Assembly (NCBI GenBank): GCA_963745175.1
Contig: CAVUWK010000002.1
Span: forward strand, 310,001-374,000
Direction of reading: 5' to 3'
Length of the DNA: 64,000 nt
From: Bog-473 sp963745175
Lineage (GTDB): Bacteria; Actinomycetota; Acidimicrobiia; Acidimicrobiales; RAAP-2
Below the pieces are notes generated by a model. The model had not been told where the DNA came from. It was given only the letters and a program-made list of their open reading frames with translations, and ran no database searches. Below, in pieces: positions 38,648 through 46,871 of the stretch. A program made the position numbers and the translations under genes. The stretch's first letter is position 1; every line of letters starts with the position of its first letter.

Positions 38648-39814
38648 GTGGAGTCGGTCGCCCGGGTGGTCGCGCTGATCGCGGGCATCGCCCTCGTCCT
38701 CGCCACAGCGTGGAGCGTCTTCACGGCGCTGGTCGTGCCCCGGGTGACCTCCTCCCCGGCCATGCGCATGCTGGCCCGCGTCCTTGGCGGCTCGGCCCGG
38801 GCCATCTCCCCGAAGCTCCCGAACTACGAGACGCGCGACCGCGTGCTCTCGTTCGTGGGCCCGGCGGCCATGGTCCTCCTGTTCGTGCTCTGGCTCTGCC
38901 TGATCGTCCTGGGCGTCGCGCTCATCGAATGGTGGTCCGCCGGGGTGAACTTCGTCACGGCGCTCGGCATCTCGGGGTCGTCGGTCTTCACGCTGGGGAT
39001 CGTCTCGTCGAGCAACGCCGGGCCGAGAGCGATGGAGGTCATCGCCGCCGGCATCGGCCTGCTCGTGGTCGCGCTGGAGATCGCCTACCTGCCGGCGCTC
39101 TACAACCAGTTCTCCACCCGCGAGACCGAGGTGACGCTTCTGGAGGCGCGTGCCGGGAACCCCGCCTGGGGGCCCGAGATCCTCGCCCGCCACTTCTGGC
39201 TGGACACCATGGACGAGCTCCCGCCGCTCTATTCCGACTGGGAGCGCTGGGCCGCCGCGGTCTCGGAGAGCCATGCCAACTACCCCGCCCTGCTCTGGTT
39301 TCGCTCGCCGGTGTCGACCCGGAGCTGGCTGGTCGGGCTGACGGCCATGATGGACTCGGCGGCGCTGTACCACGCGACGAGCCCCGCCCAGACGCCGCGC
39401 CAGGCGCGCCTCTGCCTCTCCATGGGGATCAACTGCCTGCGCTCCATGGCCCGCGCGCTGCAGATCCCCTACGACGACGACCCGCTGCCGACGACCGGTA
39501 TCCGCCTGTCGCGCCAGGAGTTCGACGAGGGTTTCCGCCGGCTCGAGGCGGTCAATTTCCCCGCCGAGCGCGACGCTGACGAGACATGGCGGAATTTCGT
39601 GGGTTGGCGAGTCAACTACGAGCCGATCGTCGACGCCCTGACGGCCATCATCGTGCCGCCACCAGCGCCCTGGTTCATCGTCCGGCCCAAGCTGGGCGCG
39701 GCCAGGCTCCCGCTGGTGCTGAACCGCACGCCGGACGAGCCGGCGGGGGCTCAGGGGTTCGGCGTGAGCAAGACCTTCAAGACACCGTCGGACCGGGAGT
39801 CGAACAACTCGTAG
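38648..39814 (+). CDS. Ion-channel-like membrane protein
   Basis: 388 aa from GTG. N-terminal helix (VVALIAGIALVLATAWSVF), then two helices bracketing a pore-loop-like GISGSSVFTLGIVSSSN (residues about 75-145), which resembles a two-helix potassium-channel pore with a degenerate TxGYG filter. A further helix leads to a long cytoplasmic part with ARHFWLDTMDELPPLYSDWE and RLSRQEFDEGFRRLEAVNFP. Similar proteins are annotated only as putative ion channels. It converges on the alcohol dehydrogenase gene, with a 64-base overlap of the ends. Confidence 0.7.
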   Translation: MESVARVVALIAGIALVLATAWSVFTALVVPRVTSSPAMRMLARVLGGSARAISPKLPNYETRDRVLSFVGPAAMVLLFVLWLCLIVLGVALIEWWSAGVNFVTALGISGSSVFTLGIVSSSNAGPRAMEVIAAGIGLLVVALEIAYLPALYNQFSTRETEVTLLEARAGNPAWGPEILARHFWLDTMDELPPLYSDWERWAAAVSESHANYPALLWFRSPVSTRSWLVGLTAMMDSAALYHATSPAQTPRQARLCLSMGINCLRSMARALQIPYDDDPLPTTGIRLSRQEFDEGFRRLEAVNFPAERDADETWRNFVGWRVNYEPIVDALTAIIVPPPAPWFIVRPKLGAARLPLVLNRTPDEPAGAQGFGVSKTFKTPSDRESNNS

Positions 39815-40798
39815 GCCTCCGAGACCTGGCTCAGGTCCATCCGGTGGGTAAATGTCTCGCCGAGTCCGGCGAGACGGCCCGACTGCAGGAGCGGGACGAG
39901 GGAGGACCAGGTCCCCGGGATCGCGGCGAAGACCGCACGCAGCGTCAAGCTCTTCAAGAAGACGATCCCCATCGGGAACGGGAGGTCCATGGAGAGGTTG
40001 ACCCCGACGACCGAGACGGTGCCGCCGGTGGCGGCGCAGGCCACCGCGTCCAAGACGGTGGCGTCGGCCCCGACCGCCTCGATCACGCTCTCGGCGCCCC
40101 GCCCTCCCGTGGCCTCGAGCACCTGCGACCGACCCCGGCGTGGTGCGGGCGTCGATGGGCTCGGCTCCGAGCTTCTCGGCGCGGGCCAATCGCTCGGGCA
40201 CCATGTCCACGGCCAGGATCCGTGCCGGGCCGAAGAGCGACGCGCACTGCAGCGCCATGATCCCGACCGGCCCGAGCCCCATGACGACCACCGTCGACCC
40301 CGGCCGGATGGAGGCGCGCTGCGCACCGAGGTATCCGGTGGGGAGGATGTCGGTGAGGAGGACGGCCTCCTCGTCGGCGACGCCCTCGGGGATGGGGAGT
40401 GCGAAGAGGTCGGCAAAGGGCACCGCCATGGCTTCGGCCTGCCCACCGGGGAGATCGGGAACCGTCCCGAACGCGGTGGCCATACCGGCGAGGCAGACGT
40501 TGGGCTGGCCGGCCAGGCAGGGTCCGCAGACGCCGCACCCGATCACGCCCGAGACCAGCACGCGGTCGCCGGGCTTGAGGCTGCGCACGCGGGGCCCGGC
40601 TTCGGCAACGGTGCCGATGGCCTCGTGGCCGAGGCGGATACCGGTCCCGGTCGGCGCGTCGTGGTACAGGTGGAGATCCGAGCCGCAGATGGCGGTGCGC
40701 TCCACGGTCACGATGACACCTTCCGGTCCGGGAAGGACAGGATCAGGCACGTTCACGACGCTGACTGACCGCGGTCCTTCGAGGACGGTGGCTCGCAT
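39751..40798 (-). CDS. Zinc-dependent alcohol dehydrogenase, frameshifted
   Basis: Medium-chain dehydrogenase: catalytic zinc ligands in ICGSDLHLYH and RLGHEAIGTVAE; structural zinc lobe CGVCGPCLAGQPNVC; Rossmann loop VVVMGLGPVGIMAL. At 40126-40140 an extra base shifts the frame before QVLEATGGRGAESVIEAVGA. The rest (SVVGVNLSMDLPFPMGIVFL to VLLTPNP) is in the second frame. Corrected length is about 349 aa. It oxidises an alcohol with NAD(P); the AtuA operon just beyond the ion-channel gene makes a terpenol attractive but unproven. Confidence 0.87.
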
Positions 40799-40804
40799 CT
40801 CCGC

Positions 40805-40810
40805 ACGCTA
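40805..40810 (-). promoter_or_regulatory. -10 hexamer TAGCGT of the alcohol dehydrogenase gene
   Basis: TAGCGT on the minus strand lies 6 nt before ATG at 40798. A TACACT at 40822-40827 on the plus strand may serve clpS, with a leader of about 45 nt. Confidence 0.45.
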
Positions 40811-40878
40811 CCGCGCGGGACTACACTTTTACGGGCCTCATTCGGGTCCGCCTGCGCTCGTTTCACTCCCGGAGATCC

Positions 40879-41190
40879 ATGCCTCGGACACCCGAACCCA
40901 GCACGATCGTCGAGCTTCCCGTCGTCGCCGACGAGGACATCGACGCCTTCTTCGAGTACGAGGACCTCTGGGCGGTCATCGTCTGGAACGACGACGTCAC
41001 CACCTTCCAGACGGTGATCCAGGCCTTCGTGGAGATCTTCGGCCACACGGTCGAGCGGGCGGACAAACTGGCATGGCGCATCCACCGCACGGGCAAGGCC
41101 GTGGCAGCGGTGCGGCCCAAGGACGAGGCCGAGGCGGCGGTGCACGCGCTCCACCTGCGCAAGATCTCTGCCACGCTCAGTCGGGCCTGA
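40879..41190 (+). CDS. clpS: ATP-dependent Clp protease adaptor ClpS
   Basis: 103 aa. ClpS core: LWAVIVWNDDVTTFQTVIQA (the DD pocket for N-degrons), FVEIFGHTVERADKLAWRIH and a final amphipathic helix AAVHALHLRKIS. Delivers N-end-rule substrates to ClpAP/ClpCP. GGAG lies 5-6 nt before the ATG. The acidic N-terminal extension (VVADEDIDAFFEYED) is longer than in E. coli, as usual in actinobacteria. Confidence 0.93.
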   Translation: MPRTPEPSTIVELPVVADEDIDAFFEYEDLWAVIVWNDDVTTFQTVIQAFVEIFGHTVERADKLAWRIHRTGKAVAAVRPKDEAEAAVHALHLRKISATLSRA

Positions 41191-41205
41191 GACGGCCCCC
41201 TCTCC

Positions 41206-41233
41206 GAACTCTCAACGAATTCGTTGAGAGTTC
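41206..41233. promoter_or_regulatory. Perfect 28-bp palindrome
   Basis: A 14-bp arm GAACTCTCAACGAA is followed directly by its exact complement TTCGTTGAGAGTTC, with no spacer, 16 bases after the clpS stop and 127 bases before the TetR start. There is no T-run, so a terminator is less likely than a regulator-binding site, though transcript hairpin formation is possible. Confidence 0.6.
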
Positions 41234-41326
41234 CGGAAAAAATGTCCCGGCCCTTGTCGGCCCCCGGCCCGCCCCGCCGGGCCACTCGCGACGATCCGCC
41301 GGCACATCGCTCCGGTTGAGTGTAGA

Positions 41327-41346
41327 GTTTGAGCAATCACTCAAAC
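41327..41346. promoter_or_regulatory. Operator-like inverted repeat before the TetR gene
   Basis: GTTTGAG-CAATCA-CTCAAAC is a perfect 7-bp inverted repeat with 6-bp spacer, 13 bases before the TetR ATG. A TAGAGT hexamer (41323-41328) overlaps its left arm. This is the expected place for TetR autoregulation. Confidence 0.65.
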
Positions 41347-41359
41347 TAAGGACTCGAAG

Positions 41360-42007
41360 ATGGCCAAGTCCGGGAAGTCGAGCAGAGTGGCGAGCAGGGA
41401 TTCGACCCGTTCGGCCGCCACCCGTGTCCAACTGGTCGTTGCCGCGATCGAGACGCTCAAGGCCGATGGTTTCGCCGGGTCCAGCGCGCGGGCCATCGCC
41501 GAGCGGGCCGGCCTGAACCAGGGCCTGATCTTCTATCACTACGGTTCGGTCGCCAACCTTCTGCTGGCGGCACTCGATTCGGTGAGCGCCCGGCGCATGG
41601 AGCAGTACGGGGCCGCGATCGACCACGTGGGATCACCGTCGGAACTGGTGGACGTGGCGATGGCCATCTTCCGGGAGGACCTCGACGCCGGTTACGTCGC
41701 TGTCCTCGTCGAGATGATCGCGGGGGCTTCGTCGACCCCGGGGCTGGGTCCCGAGGTGTCGGCTCGACTCGGGCCCTGGTTCGCGTTCGCCGAGCGTGCC
41801 GTGGCGACGACCGTCGGCGGGTCGCCGCTCGACTCGCTGCTGCCGCCGGGCGACGTGGCCTATGCGATCGTCGCCCTCTACCTCGGGCTTGAGATGCTGA
41901 CCCACCTCGACGGCGACCGCGCCCGGGCATTGGGCCTCTTCGCCCACGCCAAGAACCTGGCCGGCCTCGTCGAGGCCCTCACGCCGGCGCCAGTCGGGCA
42001 GCCATGA
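41360..42007 (+). CDS. TetR family transcriptional regulator
   Basis: 215 aa. N-terminal helix-turn-helix (residues about 15-65): VQLVVAAIETLKADGFAGSS then AIAERAGLNQGLIFYHYGSV. The C-terminal ligand domain is helical and not assignable. AAGGA precedes the ATG. It is coupled to the epimerase gene by ATGA, so it probably controls that gene and itself through the palindrome just upstream. Confidence 0.88.
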   Translation: MAKSGKSSRVASRDSTRSAATRVQLVVAAIETLKADGFAGSSARAIAERAGLNQGLIFYHYGSVANLLLAALDSVSARRMEQYGAAIDHVGSPSELVDVAMAIFREDLDAGYVAVLVEMIAGASSTPGLGPEVSARLGPWFAFAERAVATTVGGSPLDSLLPPGDVAYAIVALYLGLEMLTHLDGDRARALGLFAHAKNLAGLVEALTPAPVGQP

Positions 42008-42945
42008 CCGGCCTCGACGACACCGGCCTCGACGTGGTCACGGGCGCCTTCAGCTACTCGGGCGCGGCCATCGCTCGTGCGCTCCGTGATGCGGGCCGCC
42101 AGGTGCGCACCATCACGGGACATCCCGGCCGGGCATCCGCCGGGACGCCGATCGAAGTCCGCCCGCTCGACTTCGACGACCAGCTCGGTCTCGTCGCGTC
42201 ACTCTCGGGGGCGACCACGCTCTACAACACGTACTGGGTCCGCTTCGCCCATCGCACGGTCGACCACGAGAGGGCCGTCGCCAACTCGCGGACGCTCTTC
42301 TATGCGGCCAAGCGGGCCGGGATCGAGCGGGTCGTGCACGTGAGCATCACGCACCCGAGCGTCAGCTCGCCGTATCCGTACTTCGAGGGCAAGGCGCTCG
42401 TGGAACGGGCCCTGGCCGAGTCCGGCGTGTCGTATGCGATCGTGCGGCCCGCCATCCTCTTCGGCGGCGACGGCGTCCTGCTGAACAACATCGCCTGGCT
42501 CCTGCGCCACCTGCCGGTCTTCGCCATCGGCGGGCGGGGCGACTACAGGATCCGGGGCATCCACATCGACGACCTCGCCCAACTGTGCCTGGCCAAGGCG
42601 CAGGAGACCCACGACAGCGTCACCGACGCCGTCGGCCCGGAGCGGCCGACCTTCACCGAACTCGTCGGTTCCATCCGAGACGTCGTCGGCAGCCGTGCCC
42701 GTCTGATCCACGTGCCGGGAGTGACCGTCCCCTTCTTCGCCCGCGTGCTCGGGCTCGCGCTGCACGACGTGCTCCTGACGGGCGACGAGTACAAGGCGAT
42801 GGCGGAAGGCCTCGCCGACACGGATGGTCCCGCCACGGGATCGACCGCCCTCTCGACCTGGTTGACGACACACGGGGACACGCTTGGCCTCCACTATGCC
42901 AACGAGATCACCCGCCACTTCGAAACCTCGCCGACCACGCACTGA
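42004..42945 (+). CDS. NAD(P)-binding epimerase/reductase (atypical SDR)
   Basis: 313 aa. Rossmann start VVTGAFSYSGAAIARAL (GxxxxSG.A, SDR-a type), RVVHVSITHPSVSSPYPYFE, YFEGKALVERALAESGVSYA and IVRPAILFGGDGVLLNNIAW. NmrA/SDR_a5-like: the usual YxxxK is replaced by Y-F-E-G-K. Substrate unknown. Second gene of the TetR operon. It converges on the GNAT gene with 38 bases of overlap. Confidence 0.82.
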   Translation: MTGLDDTGLDVVTGAFSYSGAAIARALRDAGRQVRTITGHPGRASAGTPIEVRPLDFDDQLGLVASLSGATTLYNTYWVRFAHRTVDHERAVANSRTLFYAAKRAGIERVVHVSITHPSVSSPYPYFEGKALVERALAESGVSYAIVRPAILFGGDGVLLNNIAWLLRHLPVFAIGGRGDYRIRGIHIDDLAQLCLAKAQETHDSVTDAVGPERPTFTELVGSIRDVVGSRARLIHVPGVTVPFFARVLGLALHDVLLTGDEYKAMAEGLADTDGPATGSTALSTWLTTHGDTLGLHYANEITRHFETSPTTH

Positions 42946-43615
42946 GGCCGGCGCCGCATCCCAGGGTTACGACCCGGCCTCCCTCGGCCAGTCGCGCCGT
43001 CAGCCGCGCCTTCACGTCCGGCCATTCCGCCGCGACAATCGAGAAGCGGGCCGACGTACGCACCGTGTCGTCGGACCCGGGCCTGTCCGCACGCATGATG
43101 CCGTCGAGCTGTCCACCGATCCGCTCGATGGCGGCCCACGACCGCTTGTTCCGCACGTCGGTCTGGAGCGCCACGCGGTGGACCTCCCAGACCTCGAAGG
43201 CGTGGGTCAACATCAGCAACTTGGCCTCCGTGTTGACGTGCGTCCGCTGGGCCGGTCCGGCCAGCCAGGTGAACCCGATGTCCACCACGTCGGGCACGCC
43301 GTGGCGCTGGTGGCTCGCGCCGGGTGGCCACTGCCAGTTGGCGATCTCGCAGAAGCGGGTCGCGCCGACCACCAGGTCCCTCCCCTCGGGTCCCGCCCCC
43401 CGGCGGACGGTGGCGAAAGCGACGTGTGCGCCCAACGCCGCCTTGGCGAGCGCGTCGTGCACGTAGTCGGTCATCTGGTCCAAGCCGTCGGGCGTGTACG
43501 TCCACTGGAAGGTCCTGCGATCGAGCGCGGCGGCCTCCACCAGATCGGGGATGTGGCGCTCGCTCAGCGGCTCCAGTCGAACACGCGGTCCCTCCAGGGT
43601 GAAGGGCTCAGGCAT
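42908..43615 (-). CDS. GNAT N-acetyltransferase (RimJ/RimL-like)
   Basis: 235 aa. GNAT blocks: RVRLEPLSERHIPDLVEAA, VVGATRFCEIANWQWPPG, VVDIGFTWLAGPAQRTHVNT and VHRVALQTDVRNKRSWAAIE, the acetyl-CoA and NxxS region. The last 25 residues (from EGGRVVTL) run into the opposing gene and do not look conserved; a lost stop through an indel is possible. Its ATG lies inside the 3' end of the MFS gene (8-base overlap), so the two are probably co-transcribed. Confidence 0.85.
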   Translation of the reverse strand: MPEPFTLEGPRVRLEPLSERHIPDLVEAAALDRRTFQWTYTPDGLDQMTDYVHDALAKAALGAHVAFATVRRGAGPEGRDLVVGATRFCEIANWQWPPGASHQRHGVPDVVDIGFTWLAGPAQRTHVNTEAKLLMLTHAFEVWEVHRVALQTDVRNKRSWAAIERIGGQLDGIMRADRPGSDDTVRTSARFSIVAAEWPDVKARLTARLAEGGRVVTLGCGAGLSAWSARFRSGG

Positions 43616-45221
43616 GGACGGCGGGAACGCTGGCCTCCTCCGGTTCTCCTTGATCGGTTCCGGCCCCTGACTGTGCCCCCGCGGGCGGGCCCGCAGGGAT
43701 GATGAAGTCCCGCTGCCGCACCAGCGCGAACCCGCAGACTGCCCCCACCAACGCGACGACCGCGCCGATCTCCATCAGGTGGTTCAACGTGATCGAGAAA
43801 CCGGAGTGGTACGCCTGCAGGAGCGCGTTCCGTGCCCCGGCGATCGGGATGGCCGCCGCAGCCGCGCGCACCTCGCCGGACGACATGGCGCCCTGGAGTT
43901 GCGCACCGCCCCGGCGCAGAACCTCGGGACCGAAGGGCGACTTGGCCAGCGCGGCAGTCGTGTGCGCCACGATCTGGCTCTGGAACACTGCGCCAAGCAC
44001 GGCAATGCCAGTGGCGATACCGACCTGGCGGAAGGTGTTGTTGGCACCGGAGGCCATACCGCTGCGCTGTGGTTGGACGACGGAGACGGCACCCGAGGCC
44101 AGCACCGGATTGACGATCCCGACCCCGAAACCGCACACGAGGAAGCCGGGCAACAGCACGGTCCAGGTCGAATTCGGATGGGTCGTCGCCATAAGGAGGA
44201 GCCCGCCGGTCACGAACAGCATCCCGATGCCCAGAAGGAACCGCGACTGCACACGTACGGTGAGGCGCCCGGCGAAGAAGGACGTGAAGAAGATGAGCAG
44301 GGTCATGGGCAGGAACCGGACCCCCGCGGCCAGCGGGCCGTAGCCCAGATTGTCCTGGATGTAGAGGGTCAGATACAGGAACATGGCGAAGATCGACGCC
44401 GCCAGGGTGAAGGCCACCGTCGAGAGCCCGACGAAGGCCGGGATCTTGAACAGGCCGAGGTCCAACATCGGGTCCGTGGTGAACCGCTCGTTGACGAAGA
44501 AAGCCACCATGAGGACGGCTGCACCGGCCAGCAGACTGACAGTCGTCGCGCTGCCCCAACCGAAATCGTTTCCCCGCACCAGCGCAAAGACGAGCAGGAA
44601 GAGGCTCACCGAGAAGGTCACGAAACCAACCCAGTCGATCTTGCGCACCCGCAGATCCTCCGACTTTGCGATCTGCGTGAAGGTGATGAAGACGGCGATC
44701 ACCCCGATGGGCACGTTCACGAAGAAGATCCAGCGCCAGCCGATGCCGCTCGTGATGGCGCCACCGATCAGCGGTCCGATGGCGACGGCACCGCCGATCA
44801 CCGCGCCGTAGATGCCGAAGGCGGTCCCGCGATCCCGGCCCGTGAACGCGGCGGCGATCAGTGCGAGCGAGGTGGCGAACATGATGGCGCCCCCGACACC
44901 CTGCACCGCGCGGGCCAGGTTGAGCATGAGAGGCGTGGTCGAGAGTCCACACACCAGAGAGGCGAGCGAGAAGACGACCAGCCCGACGGCGAAGATCTTG
45001 CGCCGCCCGTAGATGTCGCCCGCCACCCCGGCGGTGAGCAGGAAGGCGGCCAGCGTCAGCGAGTAGGCGTCCACGACCCATTGCAGGTCCGAGAAGCTCG
45101 CGTGGAGCGACTGCTGGATGTCGGGCAGCGCCACGTTCACGACGGTGATGTCGAGCAGGAGCATGAACGTCGCCGTGCAGACGGCGATCAGGGTCCACCA
45201 TTTGCGGTCGAGAGCGGGCAT
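43608..45221 (-). CDS. DHA2-family (EmrB/QacA) MFS exporter
   Basis: 537 aa with 14 hydrophobic segments. Start MPALDRKWWTLIAVCTATFM; motif A-like loop AGVAGDIYGRRKIFAVGLVV; motif C-like GAVIGGAVAIGPLIGGAITS; WRWIFFVNVPIGVIAV. Typical proton-driven multidrug exporter. Divergent from the ABC-F gene by 44 bases. No dedicated regulator adjacent. Apparently leaderless. Confidence 0.92.
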   Translation of the reverse strand: MPALDRKWWTLIAVCTATFMLLLDITVVNVALPDIQQSLHASFSDLQWVVDAYSLTLAAFLLTAGVAGDIYGRRKIFAVGLVVFSLASLVCGLSTTPLMLNLARAVQGVGGAIMFATSLALIAAAFTGRDRGTAFGIYGAVIGGAVAIGPLIGGAITSGIGWRWIFFVNVPIGVIAVFITFTQIAKSEDLRVRKIDWVGFVTFSVSLFLLVFALVRGNDFGWGSATTVSLLAGAAVLMVAFFVNERFTTDPMLDLGLFKIPAFVGLSTVAFTLAASIFAMFLYLTLYIQDNLGYGPLAAGVRFLPMTLLIFFTSFFAGRLTVRVQSRFLLGIGMLFVTGGLLLMATTHPNSTWTVLLPGFLVCGFGVGIVNPVLASGAVSVVQPQRSGMASGANNTFRQVGIATGIAVLGAVFQSQIVAHTTAALAKSPFGPEVLRRGGAQLQGAMSSGEVRAAAAAIPIAGARNALLQAYHSGFSITLNHLMEIGAVVALVGAVCGFALVRQRDFIIPAGPPAGAQSGAGTDQGEPEEASVPAVHA

Positions 45222-45227
45222 CCGCGG

Positions 45228-45233
45228 AGTGTA
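45228..45233 (-). promoter_or_regulatory. -10 hexamer TACACT of the MFS exporter gene
   Basis: TACACT on the minus strand lies 6 nt before the ATG at 45221, no ribosome binding site. Confidence 0.55.
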
Positions 45234-45254
45234 TCGACCTGGTGTTCTGCCTCG

Positions 45255-45260
45255 TACAAT
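45255..45260 (+). promoter_or_regulatory. -10 hexamer TACAAT of the ABC-F gene
   Basis: TACAAT lies 5 nt before GTG at 45266. The region where its -35 should lie coincides with the opposing -10 at 45228-45233, so the two promoters overlap. Confidence 0.55.
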
Positions 45261-45265
45261 GTGAC

Positions 45266-46864
45266 GTGATCGTCGGATCAGCTCTCACCATCGAAATCGG
45301 CGACAGGACGCTGCTGGCCGACGCCTCATTCGTCGTCGGGGCTGGTGAGAAGGTGGGCCTGGTCGGGCGGAACGGCACCGGGAAGTCGTCCTTCATCTCG
45401 GTGCTGGTAGGGGAGACATCACCGCAGCTGCGCCACCGTGGCAACGTCCGCCTGCTCGGGTCGTTCGGGTACCTGCCGCAGGCACCAGTGCCGGGCGGCC
45501 TGGGGCTCGAGCCGACGGGCTTCTCCCACATCCTCTCGGCCCGGGGCCTCGATGTCCTCGACGACGCCCTGGGCTCCGCCCGCGGCGCAATGGCCGACGA
45601 CCCCTCCGAAGAGAACATCGAGCTGTTCACGGATCTCCAGGAGCAGTTCCAGTCCAACGGTGGCTACGAGGCCGAATCGGTGATGGCCCGTCTGGCTGAC
45701 GGCCTCGGCCTGCGGCAGGAGCTCCTCCTGGAGGACATCGACTCGCTGTCCGGCGGCCAGCGCCGTCGCGTGGATCTCATGCGCGTGCTCTTCCAGGAGC
45801 CCGACCTGATGATCCTCGACGAGCCGACGAATCACCTCGACCGCTCCGCCAAGCGCTGGCTGCTCGATGAGTTGGCGCGCTTCAACGGCGCCCTCCTCGT
45901 CGTCAGCCACGACCTGAAGCTGCTCGACCAGTCGATCACCAAGGTGCTCAACATCGCGAACCAGCACCTGACGGAGTGGAAGGGGAACTACTCGAAGTTC
46001 GAGGCGCTGCGCGAGGCCGACCAGTCCCAGCGCGAGCGGTCCTCGGAGCTCGAGGCGCGCGAGATCAAGCGGCTCTCGTCACTGGCCGACTCAATGCGGG
46101 CGAGTACGGAGAAGCGAGCCCGCAAGGCCAAGCAGCTGGACCGACGGGTCGAGCGGATGGAGGCGGGCCGCACCCAGGTCGAGAAGCGCGACCGGGCCAG
46201 CAAGTTCTCGCTCCCGACGCCACCCCGTTCCGGCGGGGTCCCGCTCGAGGTCGCCAAGCTGGGTATCCGCTACGGGAGCAATGAGGTGCTCTCGGACGTG
46301 ACGTTCCACGCCGGGCGGGGCGACCACATCGTGATCATCGGCCGCAACGGCGCCGGGAAGTCCTCACTGTTGCGCTGCCTGGCCGGTGCGCAGGAACCCT
46401 CGAACGGTGTGATCGAGTTCGGGGCGAACGTCGAAGTGGGCTACTTCGCCCAGGAGCACGAACAGATCGATCCCGACCGCAGCGCGCTCGCGAACGTGAG
46501 CGACGCGGTGCTCAAGGCCGAGCGGGACCGACGCGCCCTGCTGGGATCGTTCGGGTTGCCGTCCAAGGCGGCCGACCAGCAGCCCGGCACTCTCTCGGGT
46601 GGTGAGCGGGCGAAGCTCGGGCTGGCCATGCTCTCCGCCGGGGAGGCGAACCTGTTGCTGCTCGACGAGCCGACCAACAACCTCGACCCCTCGTCCATCA
46701 CCGCCGTCGGCGCCATGCTCGGCGCCTGGCCGGGCACCATCGTGGCCGTCAGTCACGAGCGCGGTTTCGTCGAGGCGCTGCGCCCGACCTATTGCCTCCG
46801 GCTCCCCGAGGAGCGCTTTACGCACTGGCGCGAGGAGTACCTCGACGACGTGGAGATGCGCTGA
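45266..46864 (+). CDS. ABC-F family ATPase (ribosome-associated)
   Basis: 532 aa from GTG at 45266. Two ABC domains without membrane part: Walker A GLVGRNGTGKSS and IIGRNGAGKSSLLRC; signatures LSGGQRRRVDLMR and LSGGERAKLGLAM; Walker B LMILDEPTNHLD and LLLLDEPTNNLD. The linker (about 240-320) is a charged coiled coil. ABC-F proteins act on the ribosome, some giving antibiotic protection. Divergence from an MFS exporter hints at a resistance role, but housekeeping (EttA/Uup-like) is possible. Confidence 0.92.
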   Translation: MIVGSALTIEIGDRTLLADASFVVGAGEKVGLVGRNGTGKSSFISVLVGETSPQLRHRGNVRLLGSFGYLPQAPVPGGLGLEPTGFSHILSARGLDVLDDALGSARGAMADDPSEENIELFTDLQEQFQSNGGYEAESVMARLADGLGLRQELLLEDIDSLSGGQRRRVDLMRVLFQEPDLMILDEPTNHLDRSAKRWLLDELARFNGALLVVSHDLKLLDQSITKVLNIANQHLTEWKGNYSKFEALREADQSQRERSSELEAREIKRLSSLADSMRASTEKRARKAKQLDRRVERMEAGRTQVEKRDRASKFSLPTPPRSGGVPLEVAKLGIRYGSNEVLSDVTFHAGRGDHIVIIGRNGAGKSSLLRCLAGAQEPSNGVIEFGANVEVGYFAQEHEQIDPDRSALANVSDAVLKAERDRRALLGSFGLPSKAADQQPGTLSGGERAKLGLAMLSAGEANLLLLDEPTNNLDPSSITAVGAMLGAWPGTIVAVSHERGFVEALRPTYCLRLPEERFTHWREEYLDDVEMR

Positions 46865-46871
46865 ATCGCCC

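Noticed and set aside
41206..41233. Calling the 28-bp palindrome a Rho-independent terminator of clpS
   Set aside because: There is no T-tract on either side and no loop, so it is reported as an operator-like element instead.
43779..45269. A 496-codon plus-strand open frame
   Set aside because: Antisense to the MFS exporter; extremely Glu/Gly/Arg-rich.
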